DNA of 64,000 bases. It comes from Variovorax sp. J2L1-78 (GTDB taxonomy: Bacteria; Pseudomonadota; Gammaproteobacteria; Burkholderiales; Burkholderiaceae_C). This document shows, in pieces, positions 43,069 through 58,019 of this stretch. Where the stretch lies: contig NZ_JASZYB010000001.1 in assembly GCF_030317205.1 (NCBI RefSeq), positions 1,178,001-1,242,000 on the forward strand. Direction: 5' to 3'. Both the position numbers and the translations under genes were made by a program. The notes beneath the pieces were generated by a model. That model had not been told where the DNA came from. It did not search any database and was given only the letters and a program-made list of their open reading frames with translations. Numbering within the stretch: position 1 is the first letter of the stretch; every line of letters begins with the position of its first letter.

Positions 43069-44138
43069 TGGCACACAAGGCCCTCATCGTCGGCGTCAGC
43101 GGCGTCATCGGCAACGCCCTGTCGGAGCAGCTGCTCGGCCAGGGCTGGTCCGTCCATGGCTTGTCGCGCGGGCGTACTGCCGTCGCTTCGGGCTGCATCC
43201 CCCTCATCGCCGACCTCACGAACCCGGCGCAGCTGCGCGACGTGCTGCAAGGGCTCGACGTGAGCCATGTGTTCTTCGCCGCCTGGTCGCGCCAGGCCAA
43301 CGAGAAGGAGAACATCCGCGTCAACGGCGCGATCGTGCGCAATGTGCTCGATGCCGTCGGGCCTTCGTTGAAGGGCGGCCATGCGGCGTTGGTCACCGGC
43401 CTGAAGCACTACCTCGGCCCGTTCGAGGCCTACGCCACCGGCGCGGTGCCCATGACCCCCTTCCGCGAGGAACAGGGCCGCCAGGCGGTCGACAACTTCT
43501 ACTACGAGCAGGAAGACCGCCTGTTCGAGGCCGCAGAGCGCCACGGCTTCAGCTGGAGCGTGCACCGGCCGCACACCATCATCGGCTTCGCGGTGGGCAA
43601 CGCGATGAACATGGGCGTGACGCTCGCCGTGTACGCCACGCTGTGCAAGGCCACCGGCCAGCCCTTCGTGTTCCCCGGCTCGGCCGCGCAATGGAACAGC
43701 CTCACCGACATGACCGACGCGCGGCTGCTGGCGCGGCATCTCGAATGGGCGTCGACGAACGACGGCGGCAGGAACGAGGACTTCAACGTCGTCAACGGCG
43801 ACGTCTTCCGCTGGAAGTGGCTGTGGCCGCGGCTGGCCGACTACTTCGGCATCGAGGCCGCGCCCTTCGACGGCACGACGCGACCGCTGGCCGACCGCAT
43901 GGCCGATGCGCCCGCGCAGTGGGCCGCCATCGCCGCGAAGCACCAACTGCGCGAGCCGGACATCGACAGGCTCGCCTCCTGGTGGCACACCGACGCCGAC
44001 CTCGGCCGGCCGATGGAAGTGCTGGCCGACATGACCAAGAGCCGCAAGGCCGGCTTCCTCGACTTCCAGAGCACGCCGGACGCGTTCTTCGACCTGTTCC
44101 AGCGGCTCGAGGCCGAGCGGATCATTCCGAAGCGCTGA
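43068..44138 (+). CDS. PRISE-like short-chain dehydrogenase/reductase
   Basis: This 356-residue NAD(P)H-dependent reductase has a Rossmann start (ALIVGVSGVIGNALSEQL). It also has the sequence marks of the progesterone-5-beta-reductase/iridoid-synthase (PRISE) group: LVTGLKHYLGPFE and the tyrosine-containing FYYEQEDRLFE. Family members reduce activated C=C bonds such as enones. It is coupled to the tiny lipoprotein gene upstream. Its substrate here is unknown. Confidence 0.88.
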   Translation: MAHKALIVGVSGVIGNALSEQLLGQGWSVHGLSRGRTAVASGCIPLIADLTNPAQLRDVLQGLDVSHVFFAAWSRQANEKENIRVNGAIVRNVLDAVGPSLKGGHAALVTGLKHYLGPFEAYATGAVPMTPFREEQGRQAVDNFYYEQEDRLFEAAERHGFSWSVHRPHTIIGFAVGNAMNMGVTLAVYATLCKATGQPFVFPGSAAQWNSLTDMTDARLLARHLEWASTNDGGRNEDFNVVNGDVFRWKWLWPRLADYFGIEAAPFDGTTRPLADRMADAPAQWAAIAAKHQLREPDIDRLASWWHTDADLGRPMEVLADMTKSRKAGFLDFQSTPDAFFDLFQRLEAERIIPKR

Positions 44139-44153
44139 GCGCCCGGCATCCTG

Positions 44154-44516
44154 CTAGGGCAACGTGTCGCGCCTGGCGAAGATGCTGGCCATTTCTGCCG
44201 CGTTCTCGGTTCCCCATGTGCACAACGGGACGATCGCGTCGGCCAGGCTACGGCCGAGCGGCGTCAGCGCGTAATCCACGCGGGGCGGCACCTCCTTGTA
44301 GTCATTTCGCGCCAGCACGCGATCGGCCTCCAGATCCTTCAAGGACTGGATCAGCACTTTGTCGCTCACGCCTGGAATCAGGCGCTTGAGCTCGCCGTAG
44401 CGCTTCGGACCGGCGCGCAGAAAGAACAGGATCAGCGGTTTCCACTTGCCCGAGATGATGCGCAGCGTGGCGTTGAGCCCGCAGCCGGTATCGCAGATTT
44501 CAGGGGGCTTCATCAT
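44154..44516 (-). CDS. HxlR-family transcriptional regulator
   Basis: This 120-residue winged-helix protein of the HxlR family has Cys8 and Cys12 near the N-terminus (EICDTGCGLNATLRIISGKWKPLIL), positions used for electrophile or redox sensing in HxlR-type proteins such as YodB. It diverges from the SDR-GFA-oxidoreductase run, with a perfect palindrome between them, so it most likely represses that run. Two consecutive ATGs leave the start open by one codon. Confidence 0.92.
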   Translation of the reverse strand: MMKPPEICDTGCGLNATLRIISGKWKPLILFFLRAGPKRYGELKRLIPGVSDKVLIQSLKDLEADRVLARNDYKEVPPRVDYALTPLGRSLADAIVPLCTWGTENAAEMASIFARRDTLP

Positions 44517-44529
44517 TTCTTTGGTACTT

Positions 44530-44557
44530 ACCTAAAAGTGCATACTTGTCTTTAGGT
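44530..44557. promoter_or_regulatory. Palindromic operator between hxlR and the SDR gene
   Basis: ACCTAAA-N14-TTTAGGT is a perfect 7-bp inverted repeat in the AT-rich divergent promoter region. It is a probable HxlR-family binding site for both directions. Confidence 0.6.
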
Positions 44558-44629
44558 TATCAGAAACGCATATTCGTGTTCAAGGAAGCAGTTCCCTGCC
44601 TCCGTCCACTTGAATCAAGGATGCATGAC

Positions 44630-45364
44630 ATGACCAGACTGAATGGCAAGACCGCCGTGATCACCGGCGGCGCGACCGGCATCGGCCTCGCCGCTGCAAA
44701 GCGCTTCATCGAAGAGGGAGCCTTCGTCTTCATCTTCGGCCGTCGGCAGGAAGCGCTCGACGCGGCCGTTGCCGAGCTCGGGCCCCATGCCCGTGCTGTC
44801 CGGGGCTCGGTCTCCGACCAGGCCGACCTCGACCGGCTCTACGCAGCGGTGAAGGCCGAGCGCGGGACCCTCGACATCGTCTTCGCCAACGCCGGTGCGG
44901 GAGGCCCGCTGCCGCTCGGCAAGCTCACCGCCGAGCACATCGACGAAACCTTCGACACCAACGTGAAGGGCACGATCTTCACGGTCCAGAAGGCGCTGCC
45001 GCTGATGGGCCAGGGCGGATCGATCATCCTGACCGGATCGAGCGCCGGCACCACGGGCGCTCCGGCATTCAGCGTCTACAGCGCGAGCAAGGCGGCCGTG
45101 CGCAACCTCGCGCGGACCTGGGCGGAGGACCTCAAGGGCACCGGCATCCGGGTCAACGTGCTGTCGCCCGGACCGACCGCGACCGACCTCGCGAAGGCAG
45201 CGCTGGGCGAGGATGGCGTCAAGGCCTTCGGCGCGATGACGCCGCTCCAGCGCATGGGCGATCCGGCGGAAATCGGCGCGGTGGCTGCCTTTCTCGCGTC
45301 GTCGGACAGCAGCTTCATGACGGCCAGCGAAGTCGCCGTCGACGGCGGCCTGGCGCAAATCTGA
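44630..45364 (+). CDS. SDR-family oxidoreductase
   Basis: This 244-residue classical short-chain dehydrogenase has the cofactor motif TGGATGIG, the structural NAG in FANAGAGG, the catalytic Ser in ILTGSSAG and YSASK (Tyr and Lys), and a C-terminal VDGGLAQI. The ATG at 44630 is preferred to the one at 44621 because AAGG then sits at a normal distance. It is the first gene of a plus-strand run divergent from hxlR. The substrate is not predictable. Confidence 0.93.
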   Translation: MTRLNGKTAVITGGATGIGLAAAKRFIEEGAFVFIFGRRQEALDAAVAELGPHARAVRGSVSDQADLDRLYAAVKAERGTLDIVFANAGAGGPLPLGKLTAEHIDETFDTNVKGTIFTVQKALPLMGQGGSIILTGSSAGTTGAPAFSVYSASKAAVRNLARTWAEDLKGTGIRVNVLSPGPTATDLAKAALGEDGVKAFGAMTPLQRMGDPAEIGAVAAFLASSDSSFMTASEVAVDGGLAQI

Positions 45365-45403
45365 CGCGCCACCTTCTACTCAACGCGGACAAAGGAAAAC
45401 ACG

Positions 45404-45817
45404 ATGGCGAAGAAGACCTATCAAGGCTCGTGTCACTGCGGTGCGGTCGCCTTCGAATCGAAGATCGACTTCGACAAAGGAACGACGCGCTGCAATTGCT
45501 CGATTTGCACCAAGTCGCGCTTCTGGTTTGCCATCGTGCAACCTGAGGATTTCAAGCTCGAAAGAGGCGAAGACCAGCTGTCCGACTACGCCTGGATTCC
45601 GCCTGGCAAATCCGAGTCCCACCTTCGCTACCGCTTCTGCAAGACCTGCGGCGTCCGCATCGTCGGCGAGGGAAACGGAGCGACGTTCTACGCCGTGTCC
45701 ATTGCCGCGCTGGATGGTGTCGAGCAAGACGCCGACCAGCTCGCCAAGACTTTGAAATTCAACGACGGCCGTCATGACGACCTCAAGCATGCGCCGGCCG
45801 ACACGCGCCTCCTGTGA
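45404..45817 (+). CDS. GFA-family (glutathione-dependent formaldehyde-activating) zinc protein
   Basis: This 137-residue protein has the GFA zinc-binding cysteine pattern, in GSCHCGAV, RCNCSICTKS and FCKTCGVRI. Family members bind glutathione adducts, but most have no proven reaction. AAAGGAAAA precedes the ATG. It is the second gene of the run after the SDR. Together with a putative thiol-sensing HxlR regulator it could belong to an aldehyde/electrophile response. Confidence 0.9.
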   Translation: MAKKTYQGSCHCGAVAFESKIDFDKGTTRCNCSICTKSRFWFAIVQPEDFKLERGEDQLSDYAWIPPGKSESHLRYRFCKTCGVRIVGEGNGATFYAVSIAALDGVEQDADQLAKTLKFNDGRHDDLKHAPADTRLL

Positions 45818-45863
45818 ACCTCATCGAACTCCTGCGTGCAGCACGCGGATCTGAAAGAAAACC

Positions 45864-46466
45864 ATGAACTACGCCATCATCGGCTTCGGCAAACTCGGCC
45901 AGGCACTCGCCAAGGCGTTTGCCCGAAGCGGCATCGACGTGTCCGTTGCAACCACACGCGACCCGGAAAGCTTCGCGTCCGCTGCGGCCGCGATCGGGCC
46001 CCAGATCACGCCCACCACGCTAGCGAAAGCCGTGAAGGCGGACATCGTCTTCTTGGCTGTCCGTTTCGAGTCGCACCCAGAGGTCGCGAAGGCACTGCCG
46101 ACCTGGGAGGGAAAGACCATCGTCGACGTAACCAATGCCTACGGCGTGTCCCCCGAGGCACTGGGAGGACAGCCTTCGTCCAAGGTCGTCGCGCAGGCCT
46201 TCACGGGTGGAAAACTGGTCAAGGGCTTCAACCATCTGGTCGCTGCCGTCCTCGACCGGGATCCGGCCGTACAGGGCGGCAAGAGAGCCGTGTTCCTGGC
46301 CAGCGACGATGACGGCGCAGCAGCGGAGATCGCCACGCTCGCGGAAAAGCTCGGCTTCTCGCCGATCCAGCTCGGCGGGCTCTCGGAAGGCGGACTGCTG
46401 GTGCAGGCGCGCGGAAAAAGCTGGGGACCGCTGATCTTCAAGGACCTCGTCAAGTTCGACCATTGA
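45864..46466 (+). CDS. NAD(P)-binding oxidoreductase (F420-reductase-like fold)
   Basis: This 200-residue protein of the F420-oxidoreductase/NADP-binding family begins MNYAIIGFGKLGQALAKAFA with the dinucleotide motif GFGKLG. KLVKGFNHLVA follows in the middle, and AAEIATLAEKLGFSPIQLGGL near the end is typical of the family. F420 itself is unlikely in this organism, so NAD(P)(H) is the expected cofactor. It is the third gene of the SDR-GFA run and converges on lhr with a 19-bp gap. Confidence 0.9.
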   Translation: MNYAIIGFGKLGQALAKAFARSGIDVSVATTRDPESFASAAAAIGPQITPTTLAKAVKADIVFLAVRFESHPEVAKALPTWEGKTIVDVTNAYGVSPEALGGQPSSKVVAQAFTGGKLVKGFNHLVAAVLDRDPAVQGGKRAVFLASDDDGAAAEIATLAEKLGFSPIQLGGLSEGGLLVQARGKSWGPLIFKDLVKFDH

Positions 46467-46485
46467 AGAGTGATCGGCGCGACAG

Positions 46486-50871
<4,386 letters not shown>

Positions 50872-51201
50872 GGGGTCATCACATCAGCGCGTGGTGGGTG
50901 ACGTCAAGGCGTCGAGATGTCGGCGGTGAACTCGTCAACATGTCCCTCGGTAGACCATCACGGAAAAATGCGCTACATTTTTTAACACTTATGAATTACT
51001 GGGCGGCCGACTGCTTCGAGCGCGAGGCCCCAATACCCCGCGCGGACTTGCGACGCCGCCATGAGCTGGAGGCTCAGAGCAACCGCTTGTGTGTAGCCCC
51101 AGCAAAGAAACGCAGATGGCTCGCCGAGTGGCAATCAATCTCGAAATCACGGCACTGATGGCCGAACGCCAGCATGCAGCAAACAGTCTTTAAGGATAAA
51201 A
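50872..51201 (+). other. Non-coding, AT-richer flank of the DUF262 islet
   Basis: There is no convincing gene in these 330 bp. The stretch around 50960-51000 (ACATTTTTTAACACTTATGAA) is AT-rich and could hold the promoter of the downstream DUF262 gene. A 55-codon frame from 50992 (MNYWAADCFEREAP...) has no ribosome site and no family match I know; it may be a gene remnant. It marks the left edge of a segment with composition unlike its neighbours. Confidence 0.4.
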
Positions 51202-53325
51202 GTGAAAGCAACAGAAGCGAACCTGCTCAAATTCCTCAGGAAGTCTCCTCAGTTCGTCATTCCAATCTACCAGCGCAACTACTCGTGGACTGCGGGACAG
51301 TGCCGCCAGCTGTGGGCCGACCTGATGCGTGCGGGCCGCGATCAGAAGGTTCAAGCGCACTTCATCGGCTCCATCGTCTACGTTGAGCGTGGCCTGTCGT
51401 CGGTCACAAGCCAAGAAGCTCTGTTGGTCATTGATGGCCAGCAGCGCTTGACCACCAGCACCTTGCTAATTGCGGCGCTGGCAAAGCACTTCGAGGAACA
51501 AGGGCTGGGCGAGCTGTTGGAAGCCTTCTCGAACAAGAAGCTCCGAAATTACTACCTGCTGAACCCGGACGAAGATGGCGAACGCCACTTCAAGCTGATC
51601 CTGTCTGAGACCGACAAGGACACGATGCTGGCGATCCTGCAAAACACACCCATGCCCGCAGAGGCTAGCAGCCGCATCACGGAAAACTATGCCTTATTCC
51701 AAGAGCTGATCAGCGCCAACCAAGCTGAGCTAGAAGCGATCTGCCAAGGCCTTGCCAAGCTGGTGATCGTGGATGTGTCGCTCGACCGTGCCCAAGACAA
51801 CCCGCAGCTGATCTTTGAAAGCATGAACTCCACCGGGCTGGAACTCAGCCAGGCGGACCTCATACGCAACTTCATCTTGATGGGCCTTGAGCCCAAGCTA
51901 CAGACCGAGCTGTACAAGACCTACTGGCGCCCCATGGAACGGGCATTTGGCCAAGCGGCTTATGTGGTGCACTTCGATGCCTTCATGCGCCATTACTTGA
52001 CGGCCAAGACTGGCGAGATTCCGAACGTGCGCGAGGTCTACGTTGCGTTCAAAAGTTTTGCACGTGGGCTCAAAGGCGACACGAGCGACTTGGTGGCCGA
52101 CATTCACGCCTATGCGTCTTACTACTGCGCCATGGCATTGGGCACAGAAAGCGATGCCGCGCTCAAACAGGCCTTCCATGATTTGCGCGAGCTGAAAGTG
52201 GATGTTGCCTACCCTTTCTTGCTCGACGTCTATCACGACTATAAACAAGGGCGCCTGACCAGTGCAGAGGTGCTGCGCATCGTGCGATTGGTGGAGAGCT
52301 ATGTGTTCCGCCGCGCTATCTGTGCCATTCCAACCAACTCGCTGAACAAAACGTTCGCTGGCATCAGCCGCACGCTCAAGAAGGACCGATACCTTGAGAG
52401 CGTGCAGGCAGCATTCCTTATGCTGCCCTCATACCGACGCTTCCCCAGCGATGATGAGTTTCAGCGCGACGTGAAGATGCGCGACCTCTATAACTTCCGC
52501 AGCCGCAGCTACTGGCTGCGCCGCCTTGAAAACCATAGGCGCAAAGAGCGGGTGATGGTGGAGGACTACACCATTGAACACATCCTGCCGCAAAACGAAG
52601 CCCTGTCAAAGGAATGGCAAACCGAGCTGGGCACCGACTGGCAGCGCATCCAGCAAGACTGGCTGCACACATTGGGCAACCTGACGCTGACCGGCTACAA
52701 CAGCGAATACAGCGATCGCCCTTTTGCCTACAAGCGCGACCAAGTCACCGACGCAGACGGCAACCCCGTTGGCTTCGCCCACAGCCCACTCAAGCTGAAC
52801 CTGGGGCTTGGCAAAGTCAGCCAGTGGAACGAAGAGGCCATCAAAGATCGTGCCGCCCGACTGGCCGCAGACGCAGCCAAGGTATGGGGAGCCCCTCAAC
52901 TGACAGACGACGTGCTGGATGCCTACAGTCCCGCCGCAGCCAAACTCGGCCAGCAATACTGCATAGCAGACCATGCGCATCTGGTGGCCGGGCCGATGCG
53001 CGAGCTGTTCGAAGCCTTGCGCAAGTCGATCCTGGCACTTGATCCGTGCGTCAGCGAAGAGTTCTTGAAGTTGTACGTCGCCTACAAAGCCGAAACAAAT
53101 TTTGTGGATGTGGTGCCGCAAGCCAAGCGCCTACTCCTAGTGCTCAATCTGAGCGTTGACGACATTGAAGACCCAAAGGGCCTGTGCCGCGACGTTTCCA
53201 ACATCGGCCGATGGGGCAATGGGGATGTGGAGATCGGCCTAAGCACTGCTGATGAACTGCCCTACGTGATGGGCTTGATACGCCAGTCATTCGACCGCCA
53301 GATGGGCGGCCCTCAAGACGCCTGA
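51202..53325 (+). CDS. DUF262/DUF1524 (GmrSD-like) putative defence endonuclease with DUF5655-like tail
   Basis: This 707-residue protein has an N-terminal DUF262 domain with IPIYQRNYSW (residues 20-29) and the DGQQR motif (78-82), where NTP or DNA is handled. A central DUF1524 HNH-type nuclease follows with His460 in YTIEHILPQN and HTLGNLTLT (His489-Asn493), and then a C-terminal DUF5655-like domain (from about residue 600). This is the single-chain layout of GmrSD-type modification-dependent restriction enzymes. It starts with GTG behind AAGGA. Codon use is less GC-biased than that of its neighbours, which suggests recent transfer. No methylase is adjacent, in line with a type IV system. 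Confidence 0.88.
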   Translation: MKATEANLLKFLRKSPQFVIPIYQRNYSWTAGQCRQLWADLMRAGRDQKVQAHFIGSIVYVERGLSSVTSQEALLVIDGQQRLTTSTLLIAALAKHFEEQGLGELLEAFSNKKLRNYYLLNPDEDGERHFKLILSETDKDTMLAILQNTPMPAEASSRITENYALFQELISANQAELEAICQGLAKLVIVDVSLDRAQDNPQLIFESMNSTGLELSQADLIRNFILMGLEPKLQTELYKTYWRPMERAFGQAAYVVHFDAFMRHYLTAKTGEIPNVREVYVAFKSFARGLKGDTSDLVADIHAYASYYCAMALGTESDAALKQAFHDLRELKVDVAYPFLLDVYHDYKQGRLTSAEVLRIVRLVESYVFRRAICAIPTNSLNKTFAGISRTLKKDRYLESVQAAFLMLPSYRRFPSDDEFQRDVKMRDLYNFRSRSYWLRRLENHRRKERVMVEDYTIEHILPQNEALSKEWQTELGTDWQRIQQDWLHTLGNLTLTGYNSEYSDRPFAYKRDQVTDADGNPVGFAHSPLKLNLGLGKVSQWNEEAIKDRAARLAADAAKVWGAPQLTDDVLDAYSPAAAKLGQQYCIADHAHLVAGPMRELFEALRKSILALDPCVSEEFLKLYVAYKAETNFVDVVPQAKRLLLVLNLSVDDIEDPKGLCRDVSNIGRWGNGDVEIGLSTADELPYVMGLIRQSFDRQMGGPQDA

Positions 53326-53359
53326 GTCCTCACAGAACCAAGTATCCAAAGACGCACGC

Positions 53360-53487
53360 ATGATCATCCAGAAATCGAAGCACATTCGCCAAAAGCATAA
53401 AGCGCAGACCTTATCGACGACGAGATCGCCAAGCTCAAGGCCATGTTTCCTGAGTTGGTGACACTCGGCGAGAAGGCCGAGGCCTAG
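53360..53487 (+). pseudogene. Decayed small gene after the DUF262 gene
   Basis: The frame opened by the ATG at 53360 reads MIIQKSKHIRQKHKAQTL and soon stops. The frame shifted by one base reads SADLIDDEIAKLKAMFPELVTLGEKAEA to a TAG at 53487. The two parts together look like one small basic/acidic protein broken by a one-base deletion. I do not recognise the family. The fragment is part of the transferred islet and might be the remains of a partner of the DUF262 gene. Confidence 0.35.
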
Positions 53488-53585
53488 GGCCTGAATCCTC
53501 GAGCTGTCAATACAAGCTTCCGGTGGGTTCGAACGACCGCTGTGATCAGGTTGGCTGGAGACATGGTCGCGAAGAATAAGCCCGT

Positions 53586-53614
53586 GGAGCGCGCAACCAG
53601 CCGGTGCGCGCTCC
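53586..53614 (-). terminator. Hairpin terminator candidate after katG
   Basis: A perfect 9-bp inverted repeat (GGAGCGCGC and GCGCGCTCC) with an 11-base loop lies 12 bp past the katG stop. On the minus strand it is followed after a few bases by a T-rich TTATTCTT. It is probably the katG transcription end. Confidence 0.55.
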
Positions 53615-53626
53615 AGGCATCGACGA

Positions 53627-55903
<2,277 letters not shown>

Positions 55904-56048
55904 CTATGGCGAGAGACGTGTCGATTGTTGTCTCGAAAGAGCGGTCCGGCGAATAGGGACTCTCAATCTGGCCGATAGGGTGCCGGCCTACACAGGCTGT
56001 GGCTTTAGGCGACGGCTAAAACGGCCGGTCGTCAGTCAGCATATCGCG

Positions 56049-56816
56049 ATGCCCGCCCCCAAGCCATCGCCCATCGACGCTCGGTTTCCTGCGGGCATGC
56101 CCTTCATCCGGGTGCGACAGGCGGCACGCCGCGCGCGTGCCGGCGCGGCGCCCGACGCCTTCGGATGGCTGGTCGACCGCGCCGTGCACGACCTGCGCAA
56201 TTCGCTGTCGGCCATCCGCATCGGTGTCGAGTTGATGAACCGCACCGACGGCACGGTGCCGGCCCCTGCCGCGGCGGTGCTGGCGCACATCGACAGCGCG
56301 GCGCAGCGCGCCAACGCCCTGTCGGACGAACTGGCCGACGCATGCCGCCTCGCGTCGGGGCTCGACCTGGTGCTGCACCCGCGTCGCTTCGGCCTGCACG
56401 CGGCAGTGCGGCAGGCGCTCGACGCCCTGCCGGGTTCGGCGGCGGCGATCGAGCACGACCGGCTCGGCGAAGGCGACTGCACCGCCGACCCGTCGCGCAT
56501 TGCGCGGTTCATCGCCCTGGCGATCGACGAGATCACGGCCAGCGCGCCGTCGGCCCTGGTCATCGTGATCAGCGAAGTGGCGAGCGACCGCTTCCGCATC
56601 GCCGTGCACGGCGACGGCACGCGAAGCGCGGCGCTGCCACCGGCCACCGCGCATGTCGCGCGTCAGGCGCAAGACGAGGCCCGCCGCCGCACGCTGATGC
56701 TGCAGGCCATCGCGCAGGCGCATGGCGGGCGGGTGCAGATCAGGAGTGACACCGACTCCCACCGGACCATCGACGCGAGCTTTGCGAGCCTGCCCCTCGC
56801 ACAGGGCGCGGCCTGA
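56049..56816 (+). CDS. Histidine-kinase-like protein with degenerate ATPase domain
   Basis: This 255-residue protein has no transmembrane segment. An H-box-like helix carries His47 in VDRAVHDLRNSLSAIRIGVE, as in HisKA dimerisation domains. The rest follows a GHKL-type layout up to a terminal QAIAQAHGGRVQIRSDT. However, the N-box asparagine is not found and the usual GTxF near the end reads HRTIDASF, so ATP binding is doubtful. It could be a phosphotransfer or regulatory relic. It diverges from katG across 169 bp; no response regulator is next to it. Confidence 0.7.
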   Translation: MPAPKPSPIDARFPAGMPFIRVRQAARRARAGAAPDAFGWLVDRAVHDLRNSLSAIRIGVELMNRTDGTVPAPAAAVLAHIDSAAQRANALSDELADACRLASGLDLVLHPRRFGLHAAVRQALDALPGSAAAIEHDRLGEGDCTADPSRIARFIALAIDEITASAPSALVIVISEVASDRFRIAVHGDGTRSAALPPATAHVARQAQDEARRRTLMLQAIAQAHGGRVQIRSDTDSHRTIDASFASLPLAQGAA

Positions 56817-56864
56817 GCCCAGGCGAGGCGGCCGGGCGCCCTGCCCATTCACCGCTTCACGGCC

Positions 56865-57350
56865 TCACAGCCGCCGGTACATCACCAGCGCGTCGGTGTA
56901 CCCGAGCACCGGGTGATGAAAGGCCTCGGGGACGCGGCCCACGGTGTCGAAGCCCATGCTGTGCCAGAGCGCGACCGCGCGATGGTTGCTGGCGACCACG
57001 AAATTGAACTGCATGGCGCGAAAGCCGGCCGCGCGCGCCGCGTCGAGCGAATGCGCGCACAACGCGCGCGCGACGCCGCGGCCCTGCGCATCGGCGGCCG
57101 TCATGTAGCCGCAGTTCGCGACATGCGCGCCGCCGCCGTTGCGGTTGGCGTGGAGCACGTAGGTGCCCAGCACGCGCTCGCCCTCGTGCGCAACGAAGCA
57201 CTCGTTGACGGGGGCCAGCCAGGCGTGCAGCGCGGAAGCGCGGTCGGTGTCGCGTGGAAAGTCGTAGGTCTCGCCGGCGCGGATGACGGGCTCGAGGATG
57301 CCCCACAGGGCCTCTTCATCGGCTGGCGTGGCTTTGCGGATCGAGAACAT
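56865..57350 (-). CDS. GNAT-family N-acetyltransferase
   Basis: This 161-residue acetyltransferase has the GNAT acetyl-CoA motif NCGYMTAADAQGRGVARAL (the Q/RxxGxG/A pattern as QGRGVA) and a C-terminal VASNHRAVALWHSMGFDTVGRVPEAF typical of the fold. The substrate is unknown. The ATG at 57350 lies inside the 3' end of the marR gene (35-bp overlap in another frame), so the two are probably cotranscribed. Confidence 0.9.
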   Translation of the reverse strand: MFSIRKATPADEEALWGILEPVIRAGETYDFPRDTDRASALHAWLAPVNECFVAHEGERVLGTYVLHANRNGGGAHVANCGYMTAADAQGRGVARALCAHSLDAARAAGFRAMQFNFVVASNHRAVALWHSMGFDTVGRVPEAFHHPVLGYTDALVMYRRL

Positions 57351-57894
57351 GGCTGCGGGGCTCCGTCGACGAGTTGGACAACGACGATACAACGGGCGGC
57401 GCCGCACCGCGCCGGCCGCGGTCGGCCTTGGGCAGCACCGCGGTGTCGAGCATGCGATCGGCCTGGGCCTGCAGGCGCCGCAGGGCCGCGTCGAAGCGGG
57501 TGGCCTCCTCCGCATCGAGCGCCGTGCCCAGTTCGGCGTTGATCGCGCGCACCAGCGGAAACAGCTCGTCGTACAGTGCGCGGCCCCGCTCGGTCAGCGC
57601 GAGCGCCACCTGGCGGCGGTCGCCGGCGCGGGTCTGGCGCGAGATCAGGGCCTTGGCGACCAGCGAGCCCACGGCCTTCGAGGTGCGGGCGCGGTCGAGC
57701 TGCGCATGCTCGGCCAGCTGCGACGAGCTCAGTTCCCCCAGGCTCGCCAGCGTGACCAGCAGCCGCCACTCGCGCCGCGTGATGCCGAAGCGGCCTTCGC
57801 ACAGCCGCGTGACCATGCGGCCGGCGACGACGACCAGGCGCGAGAGCCGGTACAGCAGCAACGCCTCCAGCGGTTCGCGGGGTGGCAAGGTCAT
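57316..57894 (-). CDS. MarR-family transcriptional regulator
   Basis: This winged-helix regulator of about 192 residues has LLYRLSRLVVVAGRMVTRLCEGRFGITRREWRLLVTLASLGELSSSQLAEHAQLDRARTSKAVGSL. The wing follows as RQTRAGDRRQVALALTERG. The ATG at 57894 (MTLPPREPLE) is preferred to an in-frame TTG at 57942, which would lie in the operator-like palindrome. It diverges from the Bug binding-protein/sulfatase pair and probably controls it; members often sense aromatic acids. Confidence 0.92.
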   Translation of the reverse strand: MTLPPREPLEALLLYRLSRLVVVAGRMVTRLCEGRFGITRREWRLLVTLASLGELSSSQLAEHAQLDRARTSKAVGSLVAKALISRQTRAGDRRQVALALTERGRALYDELFPLVRAINAELGTALDAEEATRFDAALRRLQAQADRMLDTAVLPKADRGRRGAAPPVVSSLSNSSTEPRSHVLDPQSHASR

Positions 57895-57929
57895 GGGGGC
57901 GGGGCTCTCCGGGTTAGTCCGGACAATGG

Positions 57930-57942
57930 TTGATTTGATCAA
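57930..57942. promoter_or_regulatory. Probable MarR operator
   Basis: TTGAT-TTG-ATCAA is a perfect 5-bp inverted repeat in the gap between marR and the divergent Bug gene. It sits 36 bp before the marR ATG and 78 bp before the other start. Confidence 0.5.
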
Positions 57943-58019
57943 TCGACTGTAGCCTCACCAGAATCGCCGGCAGCCGCCGCGCACCCGCCACGCCGCATCG
58001 CATCACCCCTGGAGACCCC

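Larger units (their letters stand above)
53326..53626. other. Gene-poor stretch with gene remnant and katG terminator
   Basis: These 301 bp between the DUF262 gene and katG contain one frameshifted small reading frame (53360-53487) and a strong hairpin (53586-53614). The sequence between them shows nothing recognisable. No integrase, terminal repeat or target duplication was seen. Confidence 0.4.

Noticed and set aside
50898..51158. 86-codon open frame between lhr and the DUF262 gene
   Set aside because: No ribosome site, no recognisable motif and a composition typical of random frames; kept only as a possible remnant.
50872..53626. Prophage or integrative element around the DUF262 gene
   Set aside because: No integrase, structural phage gene, terminal repeat or tRNA target is present; only one intact gene and one remnant are seen.
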